The notes beneath the pieces were generated by a model. That model had not been told where the DNA came from and made no database searches. It saw nothing but the letters and a program-made list of their open reading frames with translations. The translations under genes were made by a program, and so were the position numbers. Shown piece after piece: positions 20,518 through 29,346 of a DNA stretch of 64,000 bases. Each line of letters begins with the position of its first letter. Position 1 is the first letter of the stretch. Source of the DNA: Acidiphilium multivorum AIU301 (lineage in GTDB: Bacteria; Pseudomonadota; Alphaproteobacteria; Acetobacterales; Acetobacteraceae); the NCBI RefSeq assembly GCF_000202835.1, contig NC_015186.1:682001-746000 (forward strand), in the 5' to 3' direction.

Positions 20518-20582
20518 GTTCTCGTTCCGTTCTTGGTCAACACACCGGAATTCCGGCGCGAAGTCAAGAACAAAAACGGAAC
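20518..20582 (-). promoter_or_regulatory. promoter with two alphaproteobacterial SOS (LexA) boxes
   Basis: GTTCTCGTTCCGTTC at 20518-20532 matches GTTC-N7-GTTC exactly and abuts the radical SAM start codon. GAACAAAAACGGAAC at 20568-20582 is the same motif in the opposite orientation. Between them, on the gene's strand, lie a -35 TTGACT (20562-20567) and a weak -10 TGTGTT (20539-20544) with 17-bp spacing. One box therefore flanks the -35 and the other covers the transcript start/RBS region. A 12-bp palindrome CCGGAATTCCGG (20545-20556) fills the spacer. LexA repression is the expected consequence. Confidence 0.8.
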
Positions 20583-20605
20583 ATGGACTGTTTCAGCTAC
20601 GCCCG

Positions 20606-22048
20606 TCAGCTACGCCCGTATGTATCCTCGAAGCGGACGATGTCGTCCTCGCCGAGATACGAGCCCGACTGCACTTCGATCAGGGTCAGCGGAATCTTGC
20701 CCGGGTTCTCCATCCGGTGCACGCAGCCGAGCGGCAGGTAGATGCTCTCGTTCTCGCGCACGAGAAGCGTCTCCTCGTCCCGCGTCACCAGCGCCGAGCC
20801 GGCCACCACCACCCAGTGCTCCGCGCGGTGGAAATGCTTTTGCAGGCTGAGCTTCGCGCCCGGCATCACCACGATACGCTTCACCTGGAAGCGGTCGCCC
20901 TGGATCAGGCTCTCATAGAACCCCCAGGGGCGGTAGACGCGGTTGTGATCCTCGGCCTCGGGGCGCTTCAGCCGCTTGAGCGCGTCCACCACGCGCTTGA
21001 CGTTCTGCGCCTTGTCGCGGTGCGCGACCAGCACGGCATCCGGCGTTGTGACCACAACGGTATTCTCGAGGCCGAGCACCGCCGTCACCGCGCCGTCGCT
21101 GCGGACATAGCAGCCCGTCGAGTCCTCGATCACCGCATCGCCGAGCGCCGCGTTGCCTGCCGCATCCTTCTCCGCGATCTCCCAGATCGCCGACCACGAG
21201 CCGACATCCGACCAGCCGAGCGAGGCCGGCACGACCACGGCGCGATCGGTCTTTTCCGCAATCGCGTAGTCGATGCTGATTTCCGGCGAGCCGCGAAAGG
21301 CCTCCGCATCGAGCCGGATGAAATCGAGGTCGGGGCGGCGCGTGTCGAATGCCGCGCGCACGCTGCGGGCAACTTCGGGAGCGAGGCGCTCCATTTCCGA
21401 CAGCATGGTCCGGGCGGTGGCGACGAACATGCCTGAATTCCAGTAATGCCGTCCGTCGGCGATCAGCGTCGCCGCCGTCGCGGCATCGGGTTTCTCGACG
21501 AAGCGGGCGATGCGGAACGCGCCATGATGCCCGGCGAGCGTCTCGCCCTGCTCGATATAGCCATAGCCGGTCTCGGCCACGCTCGGCCGCATGCCGAAGG
21601 TCACGATGTGACCCTCCCGCGCGGCGGCGGCGGCGATGCCAAGCGCCTGGCCGAGGGCGGCCGCATCCGCGATCGAGGCATCCGCGGCCATGATCCACAT
21701 GACCTGATCCGGATCGCCCTCCGCCACCAGGAACGCGGCGGCCGCGATCGCCGGCGCGCTGTTGCGCCCGACGGGTTCGAGCAGGATCCGCGCCCCCGTG
21801 TGCCCGCTGCCGCGCAACTGCTCGGCGACGATGAAGCGGTGCTCGTCGTTCGCCACCACGATGGGTGCCGCGAACAGCTCGCCCTGCGCGCGCGACGCCG
21901 TCTCCTGCAACATGGTGCGCGAGGAGATCAGGGGCCAGAATTGCTTGGGATAGGATTTGCGCGACACAGGCCACAGCCGCGTGCCGGTCCCCCCCGCAAG
22001 AATGACCGGAACGATTCCGGCGTCGCGCGCTTGTGTCTGATCAGGCAT
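20606..22048 (-). CDS. manC: mannose-1-phosphate guanylyltransferase / mannose-6-phosphate isomerase
   Basis: A 480-residue type II bifunctional enzyme making GDP-mannose for polysaccharides. The N-terminal nucleotidyltransferase has VPVILAGGTGTRLWPVSRKSYPKQF and the FVEKPDAATA block. The C-terminal cupin isomerase has GDRFQVKRIVVMPGAKLSLQ, followed by the metal-binding HFHRAEHW and later GCVHRMENPG. The ATG at 22048 has GGGGAG 6 nt upstream. It stands alone; no GDP-sugar or glycosyltransferase cluster is nearby. Confidence 0.94.
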   Translation of the reverse strand: MPDQTQARDAGIVPVILAGGTGTRLWPVSRKSYPKQFWPLISSRTMLQETASRAQGELFAAPIVVANDEHRFIVAEQLRGSGHTGARILLEPVGRNSAPAIAAAAFLVAEGDPDQVMWIMAADASIADAAALGQALGIAAAAAREGHIVTFGMRPSVAETGYGYIEQGETLAGHHGAFRIARFVEKPDAATAATLIADGRHYWNSGMFVATARTMLSEMERLAPEVARSVRAAFDTRRPDLDFIRLDAEAFRGSPEISIDYAIAEKTDRAVVVPASLGWSDVGSWSAIWEIAEKDAAGNAALGDAVIEDSTGCYVRSDGAVTAVLGLENTVVVTTPDAVLVAHRDKAQNVKRVVDALKRLKRPEAEDHNRVYRPWGFYESLIQGDRFQVKRIVVMPGAKLSLQKHFHRAEHWVVVAGSALVTRDEETLLVRENESIYLPLGCVHRMENPGKIPLTLIEVQSGSYLGEDDIVRFEDTYGRS

Positions 22049-22133
22049 GCAGGCTCCCCCAAATCATCGCAGCTTCATTGCCAGCGGGCCGCCATTGCGT
22101 CCAGCATGGCGTCGTGTGGAACAGGATGAAAAA

Positions 22134-22922
22134 ATGGAAAAGACCGGGCTCGACGATCTGACAAGCGCCGAACTGCGCGCCCTGCTGCCGCGCCGCCCGC
22201 TCGTGCTCCTGCCGCTCGGCAGCCAGGAGGATCAGGGCGCCCACGCACCGATGGGCGATTTCCGCCTCGCCGCCGCCCTGGCCGGGCGGATCGCGCGGGC
22301 GGCAACCGAGGCCGGCACATTGACGCTCGCCGCACCCGCGCTGCCCTTCGGCGCGGCGGACCATTTCGGCGCGGTTCCCGGCGGCCTCGCCCTCGCGCCC
22401 GCGACATTCCGCGCCGTGCTCGCCGACCTGATCGCCGATCTCCGGCGCACCGGTCTCGACCGCATCGTCATCCTCAACGGTCATGGCGGCAACGCGCCGC
22501 TGGTGCATGAGGTCACCCTCTCGATCCGCCGCGCCGGCGGGCCGATCATCCCTTCGTTCTATCTCTGGAAGGTCGCCCGCCGGCTGATGGAGCGGCGCAT
22601 CGGCCCCGCTGCCGGCCGGTTCGGCCACGGCGCCGAGCCGCTCGCCTCGATCACCCTGGCCCTCCGCCCCGATGCCGCGCGCCCCGACCTCGCGGTGAAG
22701 CCCGCACCCGGCGCCAGATTGCTCGGCTGCCCGGTCATCGGCTTCGGCACGATCGGCTTCGAGGACGTCGAGATCGACGCTCCGGCCGAATATCCCGAAA
22801 TCGCCCCGTCCTCCGCCACGGCTGACGCCACCGGCGCCGATCCCGCCCTCGGCGCCGCCGTCATCGCCGACCTCATCGCCCTCGCCGTCCGGTTCTGCGC
22901 CCATGTGGCCTCCCTGACATGA
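22134..22922 (+). CDS. creatininase-family amidohydrolase
   Basis: The 262-residue protein has the creatininase fold signatures: LLPLGSQEDQGAHAPMGDFRLA, carrying the metal-binding Glu, His and Asp, and RIVILNGHGGNAPLVHE. The family cleaves cyclic or peptidic amides with a binuclear metal centre; members include creatininase, MftE and riboflavin-pathway enzymes, so the substrate is open. The ATG at 22134 with AGGA upstream is preferred to the frame's extension to 22047, which would overlap manC's start. It overlaps the following DMT transporter by 4 nt (ATGA). Confidence 0.8.
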   Translation: MEKTGLDDLTSAELRALLPRRPLVLLPLGSQEDQGAHAPMGDFRLAAALAGRIARAATEAGTLTLAAPALPFGAADHFGAVPGGLALAPATFRAVLADLIADLRRTGLDRIVILNGHGGNAPLVHEVTLSIRRAGGPIIPSFYLWKVARRLMERRIGPAAGRFGHGAEPLASITLALRPDAARPDLAVKPAPGARLLGCPVIGFGTIGFEDVEIDAPAEYPEIAPSSATADATGADPALGAAVIADLIALAVRFCAHVASLT

Positions 22923-23842
22923 GCGTCGTTCCCGCCTGGATTCCGATCACCATCGCCGCCGCCCTGTTCCAGGTCTGGCGCACGGCGCTGCAGGCCCGGC
23001 TGCGCGGCGCGCTCAGCGCCCCGGCGGCGGGCTTCGTCCGCTTTGTCTATGCTCTGCCGGCCGATATCCTGCTGCTCGGCGCCGCCCTCTTCCTGCTCCG
23101 GCGGTCCCTGCCGGCGATCCCGCCCGCCTTCGTGCTCGACTGTCTTGCCGGCGGCGTCGCGCAGATCTTCGGCACCATGCTGCTGATCATGGCCTTCGGC
23201 CATCGCAACTTCGTGGTCGGCACCGCCTATGCGAAGACCGAGGCGGCGCAGCTCGTCATCTTTTCCGTCCTCGTCCTTGGCGTGCGCATCCCGCCCGAGG
23301 CGATCGTCGGCATCATGCTTGCCGTCGCCGGCGTTCTCGCGCTGTCCTTCGCCGGCCAGAAATTCTCGGCCGCCGACCTGCTGCGCGCCTCGGCGCAGCC
23401 CGCCGCCCTTTGCGGTCTCGGCTCGGGCTTCAGCTTCGCCGTCACCGCGATCCTGCTGCGCAACGCAACACTGACGCTTGGCGCCGACACGCCGGTCCTG
23501 CTCAAGGCGCTGCTGACCCTGACCGTGACCAACGCCCTGCAAACCTTGGCACAGGGCGGCTTCATGGCGTTGCGGAACCGGGCCGAGCTTGCGAAATGCT
23601 TCACCCTCTGGCGCCGCGCCGCGCCGGTCGGCGTGCTCTCGGCCTTCGGCTCCGGCTGCTGGTTCGCCGGATTCGCGCTGACCAACGTCGCCCTGGTGCG
23701 TGGCCTTGGCCAGATCGAGATCCTGTTCACCCTCGCGGTCGGCCATTTCTTCCTGCGCGAACGCACCAAACGCGGCGAGATCACCGGCCTCGTGCTGGTC
23801 GGGCTTGGAGTCGTGCTGATCGCGGCGGCCGGAATCGGTTAA
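22919..23842 (+). CDS. DMT/EamA-superfamily transporter
   Basis: A roughly 307-residue membrane protein with about ten hydrophobic segments in two EamA-like halves (first half ending near GVLALSFAGQKF, second near LVLVGLGVVLIAAAGIG). Each half ends with a conserved helix after a short charged loop (FLRERTKRGEITG). DMT proteins export metabolites. Overlapping start with the creatininase-family gene points to a shared pathway, possibly transport of the amidase substrate or product. Substrate unknown. Confidence 0.8.
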   Translation: MSVVPAWIPITIAAALFQVWRTALQARLRGALSAPAAGFVRFVYALPADILLLGAALFLLRRSLPAIPPAFVLDCLAGGVAQIFGTMLLIMAFGHRNFVVGTAYAKTEAAQLVIFSVLVLGVRIPPEAIVGIMLAVAGVLALSFAGQKFSAADLLRASAQPAALCGLGSGFSFAVTAILLRNATLTLGADTPVLLKALLTLTVTNALQTLAQGGFMALRNRAELAKCFTLWRRAAPVGVLSAFGSGCWFAGFALTNVALVRGLGQIEILFTLAVGHFFLRERTKRGEITGLVLVGLGVVLIAAAGIG

Positions 23843-23877
23843 GGCGTCGCGCCGGGGCCGGGCAGGGCAGGGCGGCC

Positions 23878-24573
23878 CTATCCCGCGAGTGCGCGCGCCC
23901 GTTCGCGAAGCAGCGCCTCGGCCCGCAGCAGGTCGGCCTCCGTGGTGATCTTGAAATTCTCCTCGCTGCCCGGAACCATCTCGATCGCCAGCCCCGCGAG
24001 TTCGGCGACCGCGCAGTCATCGGTGAAATCCCGCCCCCGATGCGCCGTCTGCGCCAGCCGGTGCGCGCCGAGAATTGCGTCATAGCGGAACCCCTGCGGC
24101 GTCTGTGCCCGCCACAGATCGGCGCGGTCCACCGTGCCGGTCACGATCGCGCCGCTGCAGCGTTTCAGCGTATCGGTCACCGGCACGCCGACCACGGCGC
24201 CCGGCACGCGGTCGAGCGCGCCGATCACCGCGCCGATCACGTCCGGCGCCACGAACGGCCGCACCCCGTCATGGATCAGCACCCTCTCCGGTGCGACGCT
24301 GGCGATCGCCTCAAGCCCGTTGCGCACCGATTCCTGCCGCGAGGCGCCGCCAGCGACCGGTTCCGGCAGGCCAAGCCCCGACATCGCCTCGTCATACAGC
24401 GCGCGATCCGCCGGATTGATCACCACGAACACGGCGCGCATCGAGGCATGCCGGCGCAGTGCCTCCGCCGTGCGGCGAAGGATCGGCACGCCGTCGAGCA
24501 GGCGATACTGTTTTGGAATGGGCCCGCCGAGGCGATGGCCCCGGCCGGCGGCGACGATCAGTGCAACGGTCAT
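23878..24573 (-). CDS. ispD: 2-C-methyl-D-erythritol 4-phosphate cytidylyltransferase
   Basis: IspD makes CDP-methylerythritol in the MEP isoprenoid pathway. The 231-residue protein has the N-terminal CTP-binding loop ALIVAAGRGHRLGGPIPKQY, VLIHDGVRPFV and TDDCAVAELAG motifs. It is monofunctional here, whereas many alphaproteobacteria fuse it to IspF. It is convergent with the DMT gene and divergent from lpxC. Confidence 0.95.
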   Translation of the reverse strand: MTVALIVAAGRGHRLGGPIPKQYRLLDGVPILRRTAEALRRHASMRAVFVVINPADRALYDEAMSGLGLPEPVAGGASRQESVRNGLEAIASVAPERVLIHDGVRPFVAPDVIGAVIGALDRVPGAVVGVPVTDTLKRCSGAIVTGTVDRADLWRAQTPQGFRYDAILGAHRLAQTAHRGRDFTDDCAVAELAGLAIEMVPGSEENFKITTEADLLRAEALLRERARALAG

Positions 24574-24773
24574 GCGGTCCCCGGCTCGGCGCGGCGGCGC
24601 CGCGCTTCGGCTCCCTGAAAGCAGAACCGGCCGGCAAAGGCAAACCGCCTGGCGCGGGCTTGTGATCGGATTATGTCAGCCCCGCCACGAAAACAACAAA
24701 ATCATAGGCTTATACAGAAATAATCAGAAATATTCATTGATTTCCCCATAACGTCCGACCGGGCTAGTTTGCA

Positions 24774-24806
24774 GCGCAATAAGGATGGCGGTCGGCCATC
24801 CTGCGC
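24774..24806 (+). promoter_or_regulatory. stem-loop in the lpxC leader
   Basis: GCGCA (24774-24778) pairs with TGCGC (24802-24806) and GGATGGC (24783-24789) with GCCATCC (24795-24801), giving a 12-bp stem with a 4-nt bulge on one side. It ends 22 nt before the lpxC ATG, so it is in the leader near the RBS. No T-tract follows. The rest of 24574-24828 is AT-rich near 24680-24750 and presumably holds the ispD and lpxC promoters. Confidence 0.45.
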
Positions 24807-24828
24807 TCACCGACAAGGCTTCTATTAG

Positions 24829-25779
24829 ATGATGTATGCCGCCGCACAGTTTCATGGCCATGTCGCACCCGGGCAGGATGTCCCGGTGCCGCGACGTGGG
24901 CTGAGAGCGGCGATCTCCTGCCGCGGCGTCGGGCTGCACGGCGGCCAGGAGGTGAATTTGCGTTTTGCCGCCGCCGAGCCGGGCAGCGGCATCCGCTTCC
25001 GCCGGACCGATCTCGGCGTCACGATTCCGGCCCGTCACGATCTCGTGGCCGACACCAGGCTCTGCACCGTGCTGGCCGATCCGGCCCGGCCGGAGGCGCG
25101 TATCGGCACGGTCGAGCATGTGATGGCCGCGCTCGCAGGCCTCGGTATCGACGATGCGCTGGTCGAGGTCGATGGCCCGGAAATCCCCATCCTGGACGGG
25201 TCGGCGGCCGAGTTCGTCTTCCTTCTCAACTGTGCCGGCATCGTCGAGACAGGCTTGCCGCGCGACATCATCGAAATCCGCCGCCCGGTCCGCGTGAGCG
25301 ACGGCTCTGCCTTCGCCGAGCTGCGGCCCGCGGCGCAAGGCGAATATGGCTTCTCCGCCGCGCTCCAGATCGACTTTCCCGCCCGTGCCATCGGCCGCCA
25401 GGCCCTCTCGCTCGAGATCACGCCCGAGAGCTTCGCTGCCGAACTGGCCCGCGCCCGCACGTTCACCATGAAGCAGGACATCGATCGCCTGCGCGAGGCC
25501 GGGCTTGCCCTCGGCGGCACGCTCGCCAACGCCGTGGTGGTCGACGGCGATGAGGTGATCAACCCCGAGGGCCTGCGCAGCCCGGATGAATTCGTCCGCC
25601 ACAAGCTGCTCGACGTGGTGGGCGATCTCGCCCTCGCTGGCGCCGCGATCCGCGGCCGCTTTGTCGGTGCCCGCACCGGCCACCGGCTCAACAATCTGCT
25701 GCTCCGCGCCCTGTTCGCCGATCGTGCGAACTACCGCTTCGCCGGCGTGGCGGAGCCGGACCTCGCCGCCGTTGCGTGA
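24829..25779 (+). CDS. lpxC: UDP-3-O-acyl-N-acetylglucosamine deacetylase
   Basis: LpxC performs the committed step of lipid A synthesis using zinc. The 316-residue protein shows RAAISCRGVGLHGGQEV near the N-terminus, zinc ligand His in TVEHVMAALAGLGIDDA, and PEIPILDGSAAEF. FTMKQDIDRLREAGLALGG and the HKLLDVVGDLALAGA block supply the remaining His and Asp ligands; the C-terminal GHRLNNLLLRAL contains the general-acid His. The start has weak SD spacing (AAGG 11 nt upstream); a second ATG follows directly. It confirms a Gram-negative host and is a monocistronic gene outside any dcw cluster. Confidence 0.96.
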   Translation: MMYAAAQFHGHVAPGQDVPVPRRGLRAAISCRGVGLHGGQEVNLRFAAAEPGSGIRFRRTDLGVTIPARHDLVADTRLCTVLADPARPEARIGTVEHVMAALAGLGIDDALVEVDGPEIPILDGSAAEFVFLLNCAGIVETGLPRDIIEIRRPVRVSDGSAFAELRPAAQGEYGFSAALQIDFPARAIGRQALSLEITPESFAAELARARTFTMKQDIDRLREAGLALGGTLANAVVVDGDEVINPEGLRSPDEFVRHKLLDVVGDLALAGAAIRGRFVGARTGHRLNNLLLRALFADRANYRFAGVAEPDLAAVA

Positions 25780-25819
25780 CGCGGGGCGCCACCGCCCGCG
25801 GCGCTGCCATAACTCCTGA

Positions 25820-27463
25820 TCATCTGGCCGCCGGCGTCAGCCTGCCGTTCTGCAGCCGGTAAACCCGGTCTAGTCTTTCGACCCCGGTCAGCCGGTGGGT
25901 GATCATCAGCACGGTGCGCCCCTCCAGCGTGTTGTTCAGCGTCGCGAGGAAAGCGCGCTCGGTCTCGAGATCGAGGCCCGAACACGGCTCGTCGAGGATC
26001 AGGATCGGCGCCGGGCTCAGCAGCGTGCGCGCCAGCGCGAGGCGTCGGCCCTGGCCGCCCGAGAACTGCGATCCCTGCTCGCCCACCCAGGCCTCCAGCC
26101 CGTCCGGCAGGGCGCGCACCATATCGGCGATACGAGCCGCCTCCAGCGCGGCCCAAAGCGCGTCGTCATCCGCATCGTCGCGGCCAATCAGCAGGTTGTT
26201 GCGGATCGTGTCGGCGAACAGATGCGTCGTCTGCGACAGCCACGCGATCCGCCTTCGCACATCGGCCGAGCGCAGCGTGGCAATATCGGTGCCGCCGAGC
26301 CGGATCTGTCCTTCATCCGGCGAAACCAGTTTGAGGGCCAGCGCCGCGAGTGTGGACTTGCCCGCCCCGGACGGCCCGAGCACCGCGATACGAGATCCCG
26401 CCGGTATATCGAGCGACAGATCCTCGAACACCGCCTGCCCCTCCGGTGTCCAGCGGAAGGCGACATGTTCGAAGGCGAGCGCGTTGCTCCCCGGCATCGG
26501 CGCCGGCCGCGCCGGGTCGCGCACCCGCGGCTCGGCCTCGGCGGCCTGCAGAACGCGTGAGGCGGCGGCGGAGGCGCGGCCCGCCGTCACGCCCGCCCGG
26601 GGCATGCCGCCCACTACCTCGAAGGCGGCAACGACGACGAACACCGCCACCACCACCGCGACCGGATTCGCGCCATGAATCAGCAGCACCGCAAGCAGTG
26701 CCGCCTGGGTGGCCAGAAACGCGAGGCCCTGGAGCGCCCCTCCGCGCGCGGCGAGGTCGCGTTCGGCGCGGAACAGCCGCGATTCCTGCCATTGCACGCC
26801 GGCGAGCATCCGGCCCTCGGCCTCGTAGACCTTGATTTCGCGGAGTCCGGTCAGCGTATCGAGAACCGAAACCCGCAATGCGCCGCCCGCCTCGGTCTCG
26901 TCCGCCGCGGCCGCCCGCGCCGCGAGCATTGCCCGCCACGGCATCACGAAGGCGACCACGGCGAAGAGCACGAGCACCAGGGCGGCGGCGGTATCGTCGT
27001 CGCGCCCGACCGCGACCAGCAGCACCGGCACCAGCATCGCCGCCCCGAGCAGGGGGATCAGCAGGCGCAGCAGCACGCCGTCCAGCGCCTCGATGTCGTT
27101 CACCAGCCGCGCCAGCACATCCCCGGAGCGGCGGAAGCCAAGGCCGCCGGCGGCGCTGCGCGCGAGCCCGCGGTAGAACCAGAGCCGCAGCGCCGCCAGC
27201 GCGCGGAATGTCGCGTCATGCGTCGTCAGCCGTTCAAGATAGCGCAGCACGACCCGCGCGACGCCGGTCACCTCCAGCGCCACCGGTACCGCGAGGGTGA
27301 TGCCGAGCGCGGCGGCGGCGATATAGTGGCCGGCCGCCGCCATCAGCGCGATCCCGGCGGCAAGCGAGGCCAGCGCCACCAGCGCGCCGAACACGATCGC
27401 CGGCGCCTGCCGCCGCCAGATCAGGATCACCCGCAGCAACGGCGCCAGCACGGAGTCCGTCAT
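25820..27463 (-). CDS. cydC: thiol reductant ABC exporter subunit CydC
   Basis: A 547-residue half-transporter: six membrane helices (1-300), then an ATPase with Walker A GPSGAGKSTLAALAL, signature FSGGQGRRLALARTLL and Walker B PILILDEPCSGLD. CydDC exports cysteine and glutathione to the periplasm and is needed for cytochrome bd and c assembly. The ATG at 27463 forms a TGATG overlap with the cydD stop, so the pair is translationally coupled. cydAB is not in the window. Confidence 0.9.
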   Translation of the reverse strand: MTDSVLAPLLRVILIWRRQAPAIVFGALVALASLAAGIALMAAAGHYIAAAALGITLAVPVALEVTGVARVVLRYLERLTTHDATFRALAALRLWFYRGLARSAAGGLGFRRSGDVLARLVNDIEALDGVLLRLLIPLLGAAMLVPVLLVAVGRDDDTAAALVLVLFAVVAFVMPWRAMLAARAAAADETEAGGALRVSVLDTLTGLREIKVYEAEGRMLAGVQWQESRLFRAERDLAARGGALQGLAFLATQAALLAVLLIHGANPVAVVVAVFVVVAAFEVVGGMPRAGVTAGRASAAASRVLQAAEAEPRVRDPARPAPMPGSNALAFEHVAFRWTPEGQAVFEDLSLDIPAGSRIAVLGPSGAGKSTLAALALKLVSPDEGQIRLGGTDIATLRSADVRRRIAWLSQTTHLFADTIRNNLLIGRDDADDDALWAALEAARIADMVRALPDGLEAWVGEQGSQFSGGQGRRLALARTLLSPAPILILDEPCSGLDLETERAFLATLNNTLEGRTVLMITHRLTGVERLDRVYRLQNGRLTPAAR

Positions 27464-29145
27464 CACGCCACCCCCTCGAGCCGCGCGGTCTGTGCCGCGC
27501 CAAGATCGAGCTTGCGGCCGCTGAATTCATGCGCGAAGGCCGCGTGGCTGGCCAGCACCACGGTCCGCCCGATCGCCAGCCGCTTGAGGCTTTCCACCAC
27601 CTCGCGCTCCGTCGCCGGATCGAGCTGCGCGGTCGGTTCGTCGAGCAGCAACAGGCTGGCGTCCTTGAGAAAGGCGCGGGCAATGGCGATCCGCTGCGCC
27701 TGCCCGCCCGACAGCCCGTAGCCGCCTTCGCCGATCCGCGTCGCCAGCCCCTCCGGCAGCCGCTCGGCAAATTCGTTCACGCGCGCAAGGCGCACCGCCT
27801 CCAGCAGTTCGGCCTCGCTCGCTTCCGGTCGCCCGAGCCGGATGTTCTCCTCGATCGTCCCGGCGAACAGCACCGGCCGCTGGCTGATGAGCGCCGTCAT
27901 GCGGGCGAGCGCTGTCGGCACGATCGTCTCGATCGGTGCGCCGTTCAGCGTAATCCGCCCCGATTGCGGCCGGATATAGCCAAGCAGCAGCTCGATGATG
28001 GTCGATTTCCCCGATCCCGACGGGCCGACCAGCATCATCGTCTCGCCCGCGGGCAACTGGAAGCTCAGATCCCGCAGCACGGGGCCGCGTTCCTGGTCCC
28101 AGGCGAAGCCGACGCCTTCAAAGGCGATGGTGATGCCCTGGGCTGGCACATTGCGGATCGCGTCCGGCGGCACCGCCGCCACCGCCGGTTCGGGCAGGCC
28201 GACAAGGTCTTCGGCCGCGGTCTGTGCCGTCATCCGGTCCTGATACACGGCCGAGAAGGCGCGGAACGGCGCGAAGAATTCCGGCACCAGCAACACGCAG
28301 AACAATGCGGTCGGCGCCAGCGCCGTCTGGCCGGCGAGCAGCGGGCCTGCGAACCGGATGGCAATTCCAACCAGTGCCGCCGCGGCAAGCAGGTCGAGCG
28401 CGGTGGCGTTGAGAAAGGCAACCCGCAATATGCGCATCGTGCGCAGGCGCAGTTCGTCCGCGGCGCGCCCAAGCGCTGCGGCCTCGGTTTCGGCGCGCCC
28501 CGCCAGCACAATGGTGGCGATGCCGCGCACACGGTCCAGGAAGCGGGTCTGCAGGCGCGTCATGGCGGTGAACTGTCGCCGGGCCGCGACGCCGGTGCCA
28601 ATTCCGGTGATCGCCATGAACATCGGCACCAGGAGGCCGGCGCATGCGAGGATCACACCGCTGCGCCAGTCGGCGATCGCCGCGGCGAGAGCGACGAGCG
28701 CCGGTCCGATCGCGGCGAGCCGCGCCGCAGGAAGCCAGCGTCCGTGGAGCCCGTTCATCGCCTCGATCCGGTCGACGACGATGATCGAGAGTTCTGCCGA
28801 ATGCCGCCCGCGCAGCAGCCCCGGCCCGGCGCTCATCAGCCGTCCCAGCGTATCGCTGCGCAGCCGCCGGCGCGCGGCGATGCCGAGCCGGCTCGCCTCG
28901 TGTTCCTGCCCGACGACCAGCGCGGCCCGCACCAGGGCGGCGGTGACGAAGCCGAGTCCAAGGAGCGCCGTCGGCAGCCGCCCCGGTGCGATCGCGGCGG
29001 CAAGCAACCCGGCCGCGCAGGCGATCTGCCCGATCGCAACCAGCACCGAGGCGACGCCGAGCCCGATCGCGAGCCGCGCGCGCCGTCCTCCAAGCCTGAT
29101 TTCCTGACGGATCCACTGTTTCGCGGGAGACGATTGCCGTGCCAT
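27463..29145 (-). CDS. cydD: thiol reductant ABC exporter subunit CydD
   Basis: A 560-residue half-transporter with an N-terminal membrane domain and ATPase motifs GPSGSGKSTIIELLLG, YGLSGGQAQRIAIARAF and SLLLLDEPTAQLD. It partners CydC. Start at ATG 29145 (MARQSSPAKQW) is preferred; a TTG at 29178 would extend it without support. The 200-nt region upstream is shared divergently with panC and includes a TTATATG sequence near the start. Confidence 0.9.
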   Translation of the reverse strand: MARQSSPAKQWIRQEIRLGGRRARLAIGLGVASVLVAIGQIACAAGLLAAAIAPGRLPTALLGLGFVTAALVRAALVVGQEHEASRLGIAARRRLRSDTLGRLMSAGPGLLRGRHSAELSIIVVDRIEAMNGLHGRWLPAARLAAIGPALVALAAAIADWRSGVILACAGLLVPMFMAITGIGTGVAARRQFTAMTRLQTRFLDRVRGIATIVLAGRAETEAAALGRAADELRLRTMRILRVAFLNATALDLLAAAALVGIAIRFAGPLLAGQTALAPTALFCVLLVPEFFAPFRAFSAVYQDRMTAQTAAEDLVGLPEPAVAAVPPDAIRNVPAQGITIAFEGVGFAWDQERGPVLRDLSFQLPAGETMMLVGPSGSGKSTIIELLLGYIRPQSGRITLNGAPIETIVPTALARMTALISQRPVLFAGTIEENIRLGRPEASEAELLEAVRLARVNEFAERLPEGLATRIGEGGYGLSGGQAQRIAIARAFLKDASLLLLDEPTAQLDPATEREVVESLKRLAIGRTVVLASHAAFAHEFSGRKLDLGAAQTARLEGVA

Positions 29146-29263
29146 GCTGGCTACATATAAGCAGTTCGCCCATTTCAAAAGCGCGGCATCTCCTGCCGGT
29201 CGGTTGGCTCGCGGATTGTTTATGTTTTCACGAATATGTCACGCCGCCGCTTCCGTCATGCCG

Positions 29264-29283
29264 CATGCCCGCTGCCGGGCATG
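29264..29283 (+). promoter_or_regulatory. inverted repeat in the cydD-panC divergent region
   Basis: CATGCCCG-N4-CGGGCATG, a perfect 8-bp-arm repeat, lies 63 nt before the panC ATG. It could be a leader hairpin or an operator; there is no T-tract. Confidence 0.35.
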
Positions 29284-29346
29284 GACGCCGCGACCGGTTT
29301 CGCCCAAAAACCCCCGGCAACTCGTGGCCGTTCACGGAGAGACAGC

